A stretch of 64,000 nt of DNA from Rubricoccus sp963708165 (GTDB taxonomy: Bacteria; Bacteroidota; Rhodothermia; Rhodothermales; Rubricoccaceae), in NCBI GenBank assembly GCA_963708165.1, contig OY970187.1, forward strand, positions 434,001-498,000, written 5' to 3'. The translations under genes and the position numbers were made by a program. Below are positions 44,521 to 53,468 of the stretch, in pieces; position 1 is the stretch's first letter, and every line of letters begins with the position of its first letter. A model generated the notes under the pieces. The model saw only the letters and a program-made list of their open reading frames with translations. It did no database searches and was not told the DNA's origin.

Positions 44521-46521
44521 TCAGACCGCGACGGGGTTCAAGATCTCGCGGCCCAGCTCCGCCAGCGCCTCCAGCGTGAGCGACTGCGGACCGTCCGAGA
44601 GCGCCTGATCTGGATCCGGATGCGCCTCCACGATGAGGCCGTGCGCGCCGACGGCCAGCGCGGCGCGGCACAGCGCCGGCACCCAGCGGCGGACGCCAGC
44701 GGCGTGGCTGGGATCTACGATGACAGGCAAGTGCGTGCGCTCGCGCGCGACGACGACCGCCGAGAGATCGAGCGTGTTGCGCGTCGCGGTCTCGAACGTG
44801 CGGATGCCGCGCTCGCACAAAATGACGCGCTCGTTGCCTCCCGCGAGGACGTACTCCGCCGCCGCCAGCCACTCGTCGATAGACGACGACATGCCACGCT
44901 TGAGCAAAACCGCCGTCTGCGTGCGCCCCACCTCCTTGAGCAGCTCGAAGTTTTGCATGTTGCGCGCGCCGATCTGCAGCACGTCGGCCTCTCGCGCGAC
45001 CGCCTCCACATCGCGTGGGTGCAACACCTCGGTCACGATGGGCAGGCCGTGCGCGCGGCCCGCCTCGTGCATCATCGTCAGCCCCTCGAAGCCCAGGCCC
45101 TGGAAATCGTAGGGCAGCGTGCGCGGCTTGAAGCAGCCGCCGCGCAGCATGCGACCCCCGGCCTCACGGACGCCTCTGGCGGACTCGAAGATCTGCTCAC
45201 GGCTCTCCACCGAGCACGGCCCCGCGATCAACACCGGCGGCTCGTCTCCGCCGATGCGGATATCGCCGATCTGCACGACCGTATCCGGGCGGTCGCCACG
45301 GTCCACCAGCTTGGCGCGGCGGGCCTTGACGCTGGCGGCTCCGCGCGTGGCGGGTGCGCGCGTGGCGCCAGAGGCTGCCTCTGGCGTGGCCGTGCGGTCG
45401 CGCCCGGCGTGGAAAATGGGATAGGAGCCCAAAACCCGGAGCGACTGCGTGCAGGCGCGAGCCGACTGGATCGCAGCGGTGACCTCTGGCGTGCGCGCGT
45501 CGCCCTCGATGTCGACGTAGAAGAGGCTCTGAAACGGCGTCGTGGGCGAGGGGCGGCTTTCGAGCTTGGTCAGGTTGATGTCGGCCTCGGCGAACACCCG
45601 GAGCAGTGTGGAGAGCGCGCCGGTCTCGTGATCTGTCGAAAGCACGAGCGAGGTTTTGTGCGGCAACCGCGCGTCGTGCGCCAGAGGCTCGGCGGCCACG
45701 ATCAGGAAGCGCGTGAAGTTGTCCTTCCGGTTGGCGATGTTGCGCTTGATGATATGCAGGCCGTAGCGCTCGGCGGCGTCCTCGCCCGCGATGGCGGCGC
45801 GCGTCGGGTCGCCGGATTCGGCCACGAGCCTGGCTGCACCCGCCGTGTCGTCCTCGGCCTCCACGCGCGCAGAGATAGAGTCCAGGAACAGGCTGCACTG
45901 GCGGATGGCCTGCGGGTGCGAGCCCACGCGCTGGATCTGTTCCACTTCGACAGCCTCTGGCGCCATCAGGCAGTGCTCCACTTTCAGAATCTCCTCCCCC
46001 ACGATCTGAAGTCCCGGCGCCACGAGCAGATCGTACACGCCCGAGATCGGCCCGGCCGTCGTGTTTTCTACGGGCAGCAGCGCGCGGTCGGCCCGGCCCG
46101 ACGTGAGCGCTTCGAGTGCGCCGCCGAACGTCGTGGAGCCTTCCATCGTGACGCCGTCCATCGCGGCATAGTGGTGCCGCGCCGCCGAGTGGCTGTAGCA
46201 GCCCGGCACGCCCTGGTACGCGATGCGCAACCCCGACGCCTCGCCAGAGGCCTGGGCCGACTGGAACCGGACCGAGTGGCGCAAGATCTCGCGGTACAAC
46301 TGGCTCGCGAAGTAGCCGTCCACGCCCGCCTCTTCCGCCAAGGCGTGGACGCGGGCCAGCAGCGACTGCTCGCGCTGCGCGTCCTGCAACGGGAGCGCGT
46401 CGTCCTCGATCTTGAGTTCGGCGACATCGCGCACCAAAAGCTGCCGTTCGGCGAGAGCGGCGATGAGGCGCCGGTCGGTGGCGTCGAGGGCGTCTCGGAG
46501 GGAACGGAGAGAGTCAGACAT
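44521..46521 (-). CDS. Trifunctional chorismate mutase-prephenate dehydratase-DAHP synthase
   Basis: 666 residues with three enzymes in one chain. Residues 1-90: AroQ-type chorismate mutase (RSLRDALDATDRRLIAALAE). Residues 97-275: prephenate dehydratase (AYQGVPGCYSHSAARHHY, STTFGGALEALTSGRADRAL, KDNFTRF). Residues 288-368: ACT domain with ESRP (321-324) for phenylalanine feedback. Residues 415-666: DAHP synthase of the KDO8P-like type (LIAGPCSVESREQIFESARG, FKPRTLPYDFQG, VIVDPSHAAGVRR). It covers the first step of the shikimate pathway and the last committed steps to phenylalanine. The 373-415 linker is decamer-rich (ATPEAASGATRAPATRGAAS). The upstream leader holds an intrinsic terminator. 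Confidence 0.93.
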   Translation of the reverse strand: MSDSLRSLRDALDATDRRLIAALAERQLLVRDVAELKIEDDALPLQDAQREQSLLARVHALAEEAGVDGYFASQLYREILRHSVRFQSAQASGEASGLRIAYQGVPGCYSHSAARHHYAAMDGVTMEGSTTFGGALEALTSGRADRALLPVENTTAGPISGVYDLLVAPGLQIVGEEILKVEHCLMAPEAVEVEQIQRVGSHPQAIRQCSLFLDSISARVEAEDDTAGAARLVAESGDPTRAAIAGEDAAERYGLHIIKRNIANRKDNFTRFLIVAAEPLAHDARLPHKTSLVLSTDHETGALSTLLRVFAEADINLTKLESRPSPTTPFQSLFYVDIEGDARTPEVTAAIQSARACTQSLRVLGSYPIFHAGRDRTATPEAASGATRAPATRGAASVKARRAKLVDRGDRPDTVVQIGDIRIGGDEPPVLIAGPCSVESREQIFESARGVREAGGRMLRGGCFKPRTLPYDFQGLGFEGLTMMHEAGRAHGLPIVTEVLHPRDVEAVAREADVLQIGARNMQNFELLKEVGRTQTAVLLKRGMSSSIDEWLAAAEYVLAGGNERVILCERGIRTFETATRNTLDLSAVVVARERTHLPVIVDPSHAAGVRRWVPALCRAALAVGAHGLIVEAHPDPDQALSDGPQSLTLEALAELGREILNPVAV

Positions 46522-46593
46522 AGAGCGGGAAGGCAGGAGCGCGAGTGGCGTCGCCTCTGGCGCCAGAGGCGCGCCGGGCGTGGGCAACAAAAA

Positions 46594-46616
46594 AGCCCGC
46601 TCGGGAGGAGCGGGCT
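46594..46616 (-). terminator. Intrinsic terminator in the leader of the aromatic gene
   Basis: On the minus strand, AGCCCGCTC and GAGCGGGCT form a perfect nine-base stem with a five-base loop, followed by TTTTT. It lies 73 bases before the aromatic enzyme's ATG and 27 bases after the stop of a 29-codon ORF. No other gene reads into it from this strand, so it looks like an attenuator or the end of a short leader transcript. Confidence 0.75.
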
Positions 46617-46643
46617 CGGCAGAAGAGTCGTGTCAGCGTTCGG

Positions 46644-46733
46644 CTAGAACGCGGGCCACGGCCCATCGGTACCGGCCCGCGTATCGAGATACGCGGGGTC
46701 GATAAACAGATAGACGGCAGCGGCGAACGGCAT
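46644..46733 (-). CDS. Candidate leader peptide, aromatic-rich (29 aa)
   Basis: MPFAAAVYLFIDPAYLDTRA followed by GTDGPWPAF. Six of 29 residues are aromatic (three F, two Y, one W), including the last residue. An in-frame stop lies just upstream, so the ATG at 46733 is the only start. With the terminator and aromatic gene downstream it could be a ribosome-mediated attenuator. Alternatives: a small membrane protein (AAAVYLFI is hydrophobic) or the end of a frameshifted small gene upstream (an alternative frame reads SVRVLVIAGGLAVKKLWRW). Confidence 0.4.
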   Translation of the reverse strand: MPFAAAVYLFIDPAYLDTRAGTDGPWPAF

Positions 46734-47043
46734 GGCCCAAGACTACTCGCGCCAGAGGCCCAGCGCCACAGTTTCTTCACGGCGAGGCCTCCGGCGATCA
46801 CGAGCACGCGCACGGAGTCTGTGATGCGGCCCGCAGAGAGCCCGGCCTCTGGCGCGACACAGAACCGGCCGTGCCCGTTCTCGCCAGAGGCACAGCCCGT
46901 TTCGTCGCTGAGCGCGCAGAGGTGGCAGGCGCCCTCTGGCGGCGGACCAGAAGGGCAAAGTTCAGCGCCCCGCCCACGAGCGCACAGCCGCGCCGTATCA
47001 TCCTACTACGATCCTCGTACAAAGGAACACGCTCCCTATCGCT

Positions 47044-47775
47044 ATGCGCACAGTTCTCCTCGTCGCCACCCTCCTAGTCTCCACGTCTGTCCTCGCACAA
47101 GAGGGCACCGTTCGCTACGAGATCACCACACGGCTCGACATCGAACTCCCGCCCGAGATGCAGCACATGGCGGATCAGTTTCCGTCTACCTCGACGGCCT
47201 CCAAGCTGCTCCACTTCGACGAGAGCACGTCGCTGCTCGTCGCCGCGCCAGAGGCGGACGACGACGAGGACTTCTCCTCTGGCGGCATGCGCATGATGTT
47301 CCGCCGTTCGCAGTCAGAGAACGCGCTCTTCGTCGACCGCGACGCGGGCACGAGCGTCGAGAAGCGCGACTTCATGGGCCGCACGTTCCTCATCGACGGC
47401 GAGCCGGAGACTCTGGCGTGGCGTCTGACGGACGAGCAGAGCGAGTTCCTGGGCTACCCCTGCATGAAAGCGATAGCCATGCGCGACACCGTCGCGGTCG
47501 AGGCGTGGTTCACGCCCGAGATCCCCGTCTCGGCCGGGCCGGAGGAGTACGGCGGCCTGCCGGGCCTCATCCTCGTCCTCACGATTGACGACGCGCGCCA
47601 GACGTTTATCGCCAAAGAAGTCACGCTCGCGCCTCTGGCGGAGGGCACGATCGTCGCCCCCGAGAAGGGCCGCCGCGTGACCAACGAGGAGTTCACCGGC
47701 ATCGTCAAAGAGAAGATGGAAGAGATGCAAAAGTCCCGCGGCGGACGCGGGATCAGCTTCACCATCACCGGCTGA
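47044..47775 (+). CDS. GLPGLI-family secreted protein
   Basis: 243 residues. Signal peptide MRTVLLVATLLVSTSVLAQ, then EGTVRYEITTRLDIELPPEM, FMGRTFLIDGEPETLAWRLT and the defining EEYGGLPGLILVLTIDDARQ. The family is restricted to Bacteroidota-like bacteria and commonly accompanies a TonB-type or OMP_b-brl barrel, as here. Function is unknown; a periplasmic or surface partner of the barrel is inferred. The downstream gap holds a hairpin of two decamers (47789-47813), a possible terminator. Confidence 0.88.
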   Translation: MRTVLLVATLLVSTSVLAQEGTVRYEITTRLDIELPPEMQHMADQFPSTSTASKLLHFDESTSLLVAAPEADDDEDFSSGGMRMMFRRSQSENALFVDRDAGTSVEKRDFMGRTFLIDGEPETLAWRLTDEQSEFLGYPCMKAIAMRDTVAVEAWFTPEIPVSAGPEEYGGLPGLILVLTIDDARQTFIAKEVTLAPLAEGTIVAPEKGRRVTNEEFTGIVKEKMEEMQKSRGGRGISFTITG

Positions 47776-47788
47776 CCCTGGCGCAACC

Positions 47789-47813
47789 GCCAGAGGCCTC
47801 GGGCCTCTGGCGT
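47789..47813. repeat. Decamer hairpin CGCCAGAGGCC-TCG-GGCCTCTGGCG
   Basis: A perfect 11-base stem with a three-base loop between the GLPGLI gene and the barrel gene. No T-run, so terminator activity is uncertain. It is followed 20 bases later by a head-to-head pair. Confidence 0.55.
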
Positions 47814-47866
47814 ACGTCCCGCTGCCCCTCCCTGCCTCTGGCGCCAGAGGCCTTCTCCTTCTCCGT

Positions 47867-50681
47867 ATGCGCTCGCTCTGCCTCGTTCCTCCTCTTCGCC
47901 AGCGGCTCCGCCGTGGCGCAGGTCTCGGTCACCGGGACCGTCACGGACTCCACCGGCTTGCCGCTGCCCGGCGCGACGGTCGTGCTGATGCAGCCCGCGG
48001 ACTCTGTTCTCGTCTCGTTCGCGGCTTCGCGCGCAGATGGCGCCTTCGAGGTGCGGCGCGTGCGCGAGGCCAGCTACATCCTCAAGGTCTCGTTCGTGGG
48101 CTACCGGTCGTTTACGCGAGACATCGACGTGGGTGCGGACGCGCTAGATGTGGGGGTCGTCGTGCTGCAGGAGGCCGTGGACGAACTGGGCAAGCTGCTC
48201 GTGGATGGCGAGCGCGTGCCCATCGTGCTGCGCGGCGACACGCTGGACTATGACGCTGCGGCCTTCGCCACGCGGCAGGGCTCGACCGTGGAAGACCTCT
48301 TGCGACGGCTTCCAGGCGTCGAGGTCGAAGACGACGGCTCCGTCACCGCGCAGGGCCAAAAGGTGCAGAAAGTGCTCGTCGACGGCAAAGAGTTCTTCGG
48401 CGACGACCCCACCATCGCCACGCGCAACCTCCCCGCCGACGCCGTCGAGCGCGTGCAGGTCTACGACAAGTCCTCCGAGACCGCCGAGTTCACCGGCGTG
48501 GACGACGGCGAGGAAGAACGGACGATCAACCTCGAGCTCAAGGAGGACCGCAAGAGCGGCTACTTCGGCAACATCGGCGGCGGCCTGGGCGGCGTGCCCT
48601 CGGGTGGCGCCTCGGGCGCAGGCCTTCCCGGAGCCTCTGGCGACAACGGGCCCGGCATGCTGTACGACGCGCAGGCGTCCGTCAACCGCTTCAGCCCGTC
48701 CACGCAGATCTCGTTTATCGGCAACCTGAACAACATCAACCGCCAGAGCTTCTCCGTGGGCGACTACTTCCAGTTCATGGGCGGCATGGGCATGATGGCA
48801 GGAGGCGACGGCGTGTTTACGCTCGGCGGCAACGGCATCCCGGTCGGTGGCGACCTGGGCGACGGCTTCTCCGACACGGCCTCTGGCGGCATCAACTTCA
48901 ACCGCGAGTTCAGCGACGAGACCTCGGTCCGCACCAGCTATTTCCTACACAATCTGGACAAGACGCGCCAGAGGCTCGTCCGGCGCGAGCAGTTCTTCGG
49001 CGAGGACCTCTCCTCGCGTCTGGAAGAGGACGGCAGCGGCGACGACGGCACGCAGGTCCACCGCCTCACCCTCTTCGGCGAGCACAAGCTGGCCGAGGAC
49101 CACGACGTGCGCCTGCGCTCTTCTCTCCGCTACGGCACCAACCGCTCCGACTCGGGCACACTCCGCCAAACCTTTGGCACCGCGGGCCTGCTCGAAAACG
49201 ACAGCGACACGCGCAGCGTCTCCGACGGCTCCAACCTCGGCGGCGACGCCTCGCTCACCTATCGCCGCAAGTTCGGCAAGAGCAGCCTCGTCGCCGAGCT
49301 CAAGACCGACGTGAACGAGACCGACGCCGAGGCCGATTTCCTCGCCACCAACCGCTTCTACGCCAGCGGCGATCTGCTGACGACGGAGGAAATCAACCAG
49401 TTGCAGTCCCAGCGCGGCGACACGTTCACCGCGGGCGGCTCCGTCCTGTTCACCCAGCCTCTGGCGCCGAAGCAGGCGCTCCAGGCGCGCCTAGAGCACC
49501 GCGAGACGCGCGAGGACCAAACGCGCGAGGTGTTCGACATCGCAGGCGACACGCGCACGCTCAACGACGCGCAAAGCTCGGCCTTTGAGCGCACCTACCT
49601 CTACGACAAAGCAGGCCTGACGTACGTCCGCAACACGGAGCCCGTCTCCCTCTCGGCGGGCCTCACGGCGCAACTCACACGCCTCGACGGCACCCAGCGC
49701 GGCGCAGTCGAAAACATCGACCAAGACTACCTGCGTCTTCTGCCTGAGGCCAGCATCAGCTACGCCATCTCGCAGAGCCGCAACGCCGAGCTGCGCTACA
49801 GCACCTCGACGCGCGAGCCCAGCGTGCGCGAGCTCCAGCCGGTCATCGACATCACGGACCCGCTCAGGACGTACATCGGCAACCCGGACCTGCGGCCCGC
49901 CTACACGCACAGCCTCAACGCGCGCTACATCACGTTCGATCAGTTCACGTCCACCAACTTCTTCGGCTTCGTGCGCGGCTCCTACAGCCCCACAGCCATC
50001 TCCACCTCGCGCACGGTAGACGCGCAGTTCCGCCAGAGGTCGACGCCCATCAACACGTCAGGCACGTGGAGCCTAGTCGGCAACGGCTCGTTCGGGACCG
50101 TTTTCAAGCCCATCAAAAGTCGCGTGAGCCTGACGGCGAACACGTTTTACAACCGCGCCGTCGAGGTCATCAACGACGCCGAGAACGCCTCCAGCCTCTT
50201 GCGCAGCACGCTGGATCTCACGGTGCAAAACCGCAACAAGGAGCGCTTCGATGTTTCGATTGGCCCCAAGGTCACGTACAACAACGCGGCCTACTCGCTC
50301 AACCCGCAGCTCGACCGCAGCTACGTCAACTGGGGCCTCACGGCACGTCTGGGCTGGACGCCCAGCGAGGTGTTCGAGATCAGCACCGGCTTCAACCTGG
50401 ACGTGTTTGGCAACGCCGTCTCAGGCGGCAACGCGAGCACCCAGACCGTTCCCATCTGGCGCGCTGGGGCCACCTACACCATCCTGCAGGGCCGCGGCCG
50501 CATCGAGCTCGTAGCGACAGACTTGCTAGACCGCAACCTGGGCGTGACGTTCAGCAACACGGCCTCGTACCTGGAGGAGGAGCGCGTCAACTCCCTCGGG
50601 CGTTACGTGCTGATGCGCTTCGTGTACGACCTCGCGGGCTCCGGCGGCGGCTCGGGCGGTGGCATCCGCATCATGGGGTAG
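47867..50681 (+). CDS. Outer-membrane beta-barrel protein with carboxypeptidase-like domain (5' frameshift)
   Basis: The main frame (from a GTG at 47913) reads VSVTGTVTDSTGLPLPGATV (CarbopepD_reg-like), YILKVSFVGYRSFTRDIDVG and the plug-like VEDLLRRLPGVEVEDDGSVT, KVQKVLVDGKEFFGDDPTIA and ATRNLPADAVERVQVYDKSS. A long 22-strand-type barrel follows (OMP_b-brl_3) with no energy-coupling TonB box evident. A signal peptide (SASFLLFASGSAVA) lies directly upstream in the same frame, but its ATG (47867, MRSL) is one base out of frame, so an indel at about 47876 is likely. Paired with the GLPGLI gene. Confidence 0.85.
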
Positions 50682-51008
50682 CCGCTGGCGCGGCAGGGAC
50701 CGGGGGACTGGGAGAATCACGCGAGTCTGAGCCTCTGGCGCCAGAGGCCTGCCAGAGGCAGCCTCTGGCGTAACCCGCCGAGGTCCCCTTCCCTTTGGGG
50801 ACAAGGGCAGGGTGAGGGACATCCGCCAGACGGGCGCTGGAACAGCTTACCTGCACTCCCCCCTTGCTCCACCTCGGTAAAGCTGTTCTCCTCGGCAGGG
50901 GACAGGTTGGCCGCCAGAGGCCTCTGGCGGAGCCCTGGCACCACGCGCCAGAGGCCGCGGAGCCTCGCGCAGCCTCTGGCGTTGGCGGCGCAGCCCTCCT
51001 TCTAGAAC
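50682..51008. repeat. Repeat-only gap: decamers plus REP-like inverted pair
   Basis: About 330 bases without a gene. A GGGN3-5 stretch (50695-50715) is followed by four decamers in 40 bases. Then come a REP-like unit (50783-50820, hairpin GTCCCC-GGGGAC followed by AGGGCAGGGTGAGGGAC) and an inverted unit (50853-50903), whose minus strand reads GTCCCCTGCC and ACAGCTTTACCGAGGTGGAG, similar to the units at 56409. Several more decamers lead up to the next gene. Confidence 0.65.
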
Positions 51009-52658
51009 ATGGCCGACTCCCGCAACCCCGCCATCGTCGTCGTCGACGACGAGCCCGACGTGCTCCGCGCCATCGCGCGCGACCTCCGCCGCCAGTACGG
51101 CGAGGCGTACCGCGTCATCCGCGCGTCCTCTGGCGCCGAGGCGGTGGACGCCGTCAAGCAGTTGACGGAGCGCGGCGACGCGGTCGCGCTGGTTCTCAGC
51201 GACCAGCGGATGCCGGACCTGGACGGCGTCGCGACGCTCAAGCAGGTCGCCGAGATCGCGCCAGAGGCCAAGCGGGCCATGCTGACCGCCTACGCCGATA
51301 CGGACGCGGCCATCGGTGCGATCAACGACGGGCGCATCGACTACTACCTCCTCAAGCCGTGGGACCCGCCAGAGGACAAGCTCTTCCCCGTCTTGGACGA
51401 TCTGCTCGCCGACTGGCGCGCGGGCTTCCGCCCCGGCTTCGGCGGCTTCCGCCTTATCGCCGACCGCTGGAGCGCCGACGGCCACAGGCTCCGGGACTAC
51501 CTCTCGCGCAACCAGATCCCCTACACATTCCTCGACGTGGAGCGCGACGAAGCGGCCCAAAAGATCGCCTCTGGCGCCACGCTGCCGCTCGTCATCACGC
51601 CAGAGGGCGCGCGGTTGGAGAACCCGACGAACGCCGAGGTGGCGCAAGCGTCAGGTCTGAGCCAGAAGGCCGAGCGGGAGTTCTACGACCTCGCGATCAT
51701 CGGCGGCGGCCCGGCGGGGCTGGCGAGCGCGGTCTACGGCGCGAGCGAGGGGCTCAAGACGGTCTTGATTGAGCGCGAGGCGCCAGGCGGGCAGGCGGGC
51801 ACATCCAGTCGGATCGAGAACTACCTGGGCTTTCCGTCCGGCCTGAGCGGCGCCGACCTGGCGCGGCGCGGCGTGAGCCAGGCGCGGCGCTTCGGCGTCG
51901 AGTTTCTCGCGCCCGTGGATGTGACCGCCATCCGCGCCGAGGGGCCATACAAGATCCTCACGCTCAACACCGGCGCCGAGGTGGCCTGCCACGCGCTCAT
52001 GCTCGCAATGGGCGTGGACTGGCGCACGCTCCCGGCCTCTGGCGCCGACGAGTTGGCCGGCCGCGGCGTCTACTACGGCGCCGCCATGACCGAGGCGATG
52101 GCGTGCAAGGACGAGAGCGTCTACGTCGTCGGCGCGGGCAACTCCGCCGGGCAGGCCGCGCTGCACTTCGCGGACTATGCCTCCAAGGTGACCATTCTAG
52201 TGCGCAGCGGCGACCTAGCCAAGAGCATGAGCCAGTACCTGGTGGACCGAATCGAAGCGCACGAGCGGATCGACGTGCGGCTCGGCGCCGAGATCACGGC
52301 GTGCCATGGCGACGACCGCCTGATGAGCGTGACCATTTCGGACCGCGCCTCTGGCGAGACGAACGAAGCTGAGACGCACTACGTGTTCGTGTTCATCGGC
52401 GCCACGCCCGAGACCGACTGGCTGGGAGATTTCATCGCGCGCGACGCCAGAGGCTTCATCCGCACCGGCCCGGATCTCACGCCAGAGGACATGGCGCACT
52501 GGCCTCTGGCGCGCGACCCGTTCCTCCTGGAAACGAGCGTGCCGGGCGTGTTCGTGGCCGGCGACGTGCGGCACGAGTCGGTCAAGCGCGTCGCGAGCGC
52601 GGTCGGCGAGGGCTCCGTGGCCGTGGCGTTCATGCACCGGCATCTGGCGTCGCTCTAG
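51009..52658 (+). CDS. Response-regulator receiver fused to thioredoxin-reductase-like FAD oxidoreductase
   Basis: 549 residues. Residues 1-125: a CheY-type receiver with acidic pair DDE (13-15), phosphoacceptor D65 in LVLSDQRMPDLDG, and LKPWDPPEDK. Residues about 130-215: a linking region with FLDVERDEAAQKIASGATLP. From about 225: a TrxR-like flavoprotein with LAIIGGGPAGLASAVYGASE, EAPGGQAGTSSRIENYLGFP, VYVVGAGNSAGQAALHFADY and PGVFVAGDVRHESVKRVASA. The TrxR redox CxxC is replaced (AAMTEAMACKDES), so it is not a thioredoxin reductase. With the cNMP/kinase gene at 54.9 kb it probably forms a signalling pair. Confidence 0.88.
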   Translation: MADSRNPAIVVVDDEPDVLRAIARDLRRQYGEAYRVIRASSGAEAVDAVKQLTERGDAVALVLSDQRMPDLDGVATLKQVAEIAPEAKRAMLTAYADTDAAIGAINDGRIDYYLLKPWDPPEDKLFPVLDDLLADWRAGFRPGFGGFRLIADRWSADGHRLRDYLSRNQIPYTFLDVERDEAAQKIASGATLPLVITPEGARLENPTNAEVAQASGLSQKAEREFYDLAIIGGGPAGLASAVYGASEGLKTVLIEREAPGGQAGTSSRIENYLGFPSGLSGADLARRGVSQARRFGVEFLAPVDVTAIRAEGPYKILTLNTGAEVACHALMLAMGVDWRTLPASGADELAGRGVYYGAAMTEAMACKDESVYVVGAGNSAGQAALHFADYASKVTILVRSGDLAKSMSQYLVDRIEAHERIDVRLGAEITACHGDDRLMSVTISDRASGETNEAETHYVFVFIGATPETDWLGDFIARDARGFIRTGPDLTPEDMAHWPLARDPFLLETSVPGVFVAGDVRHESVKRVASAVGEGSVAVAFMHRHLASL

Positions 52659-52700
52659 CGCCAGAGGCCTCTGGCGCGGTGATCCACCAACTGACGTGCT

Positions 52701-53183
52701 CTACGCTTCTCCGAAGCCGTCCGGCAGCGTCCGCTTCAGCAGCGAGGCATGCCACCGCGATTCGACCCAACGGTCTCCTTCTCGCTTCCAGATGATGGTG
52801 ACAATGCAATCGAATCGTCCAGTCTTGCCCGAGACGGTCAGCGTCTGGCAGAACCGCACGACGGCATAGCCAAGTTCTCCGCGCACGAGCGCGTCGTAGG
52901 TCTGGATCTCCGTGTCTGTTTCCGCACCCATCGCGCTCAGTTGCGCAAAGAGTGTCGTGAACCACGCTTCCCACTCTTCGCGAGTGTGCGCGGGCACGCT
53001 CTCTCCTTCGGGACCGATGTCCACGATCCCGAAGTCGTCATCGCACAGAGCGGCGAGCCGGTCGAAATCGTGTGCACGCACGTACCGGAAGAGATTGCGC
53101 GTCTCCTCGAAGAACGGCTTGGAGGCCCAGGCCTCTGGCGCAGAGCCGTCAAGGCCAATCGGTGTGTGCGTTGCGGTATCCAT
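52701..53183 (-). CDS. NTF2/SnoaL-like protein
   Basis: 160 residues. WASKPFFEETRNLFRYVRAH, DFDRLAALCDDDFGIVDIGP and CIVTIIWKREGDRWVESRWH fit the cone-shaped NTF2-like fold, a small-molecule-binding or calcium/calmodulin kinase II association-type domain with no fixed function. The gene overlaps the stop of the upstream small membrane protein by one base (TAATG). Decamer density is low (one copy at about 53129, coding AQASG/PEA). Confidence 0.7.
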   Translation of the reverse strand: MDTATHTPIGLDGSAPEAWASKPFFEETRNLFRYVRAHDFDRLAALCDDDFGIVDIGPEGESVPAHTREEWEAWFTTLFAQLSAMGAETDTEIQTYDALVRGELGYAVVRFCQTLTVSGKTGRFDCIVTIIWKREGDRWVESRWHASLLKRTLPDGFGEA

Positions 53184-53404
53184 TAGAAAGGTCGTGCGCC
53201 GCGTTCAGCATCCAAACGGTAGCTGCGTGCCCATCCCGTAGCGATTGCACCCCCGACAAGCGAGAACCACCACCACGATTCGAGCACACCCGTCATGGGA
53301 TCAGGTCCGCCGCGGAACACGGATGCGAAGGCTCCGAAAAAAACACCAAACGCTGCACCTGCAAGCAAGCCAAGGAGCAGCGCCACTGTGGGTCGATAGA
53401 GCAT
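53183..53404 (-). CDS. Small membrane protein
   Basis: 73 residues from the ATG at 53404: two hydrophobic segments (RPTVALLLGLLAGAAFGVFF and SWWWFSLVGGAIATGWARS) joined by RGGPDPMTG. No family recognised. It lies just after the rhodopsin on the same strand, separated by a hairpin (53420-53453), and is translationally linked to the NTF2-like gene. A longer reading frame upstream of 53404 is low-complexity and not supported. Confidence 0.55.
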   Translation of the reverse strand: MLYRPTVALLLGLLAGAAFGVFFGAFASVFRGGPDPMTGVLESWWWFSLVGGAIATGWARSYRLDAERGARPF

Positions 53405-53419
53405 ACAACCAGTCAGGAA

Positions 53420-53453
53420 CCGTGCGGCTCGGCATAAGAACCGAACCGCACGG
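53420..53453 (-). terminator. Hairpin after the rhodopsin gene
   Basis: A 13-base stem (CCGTGCGGTTCGG / CCGAGCCGCACGG on the minus strand, one G-T pair) with an eight-base loop, 15 bases after the rhodopsin stop. Only a weak T stretch follows (TTCC). It contains no decamer. Confidence 0.5.
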
Positions 53454-53468
53454 CGCACCGGGTTAGGG

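Noticed and set aside
44498..46647. Very long open frame on the plus strand continuing from the methyltransferase
   Set aside because: It is antisense to the trifunctional aromatic enzyme, which has full family conservation. GC-rich codon bias keeps the opposite strand open, and the translated text (R/A/H-rich) has no domain.
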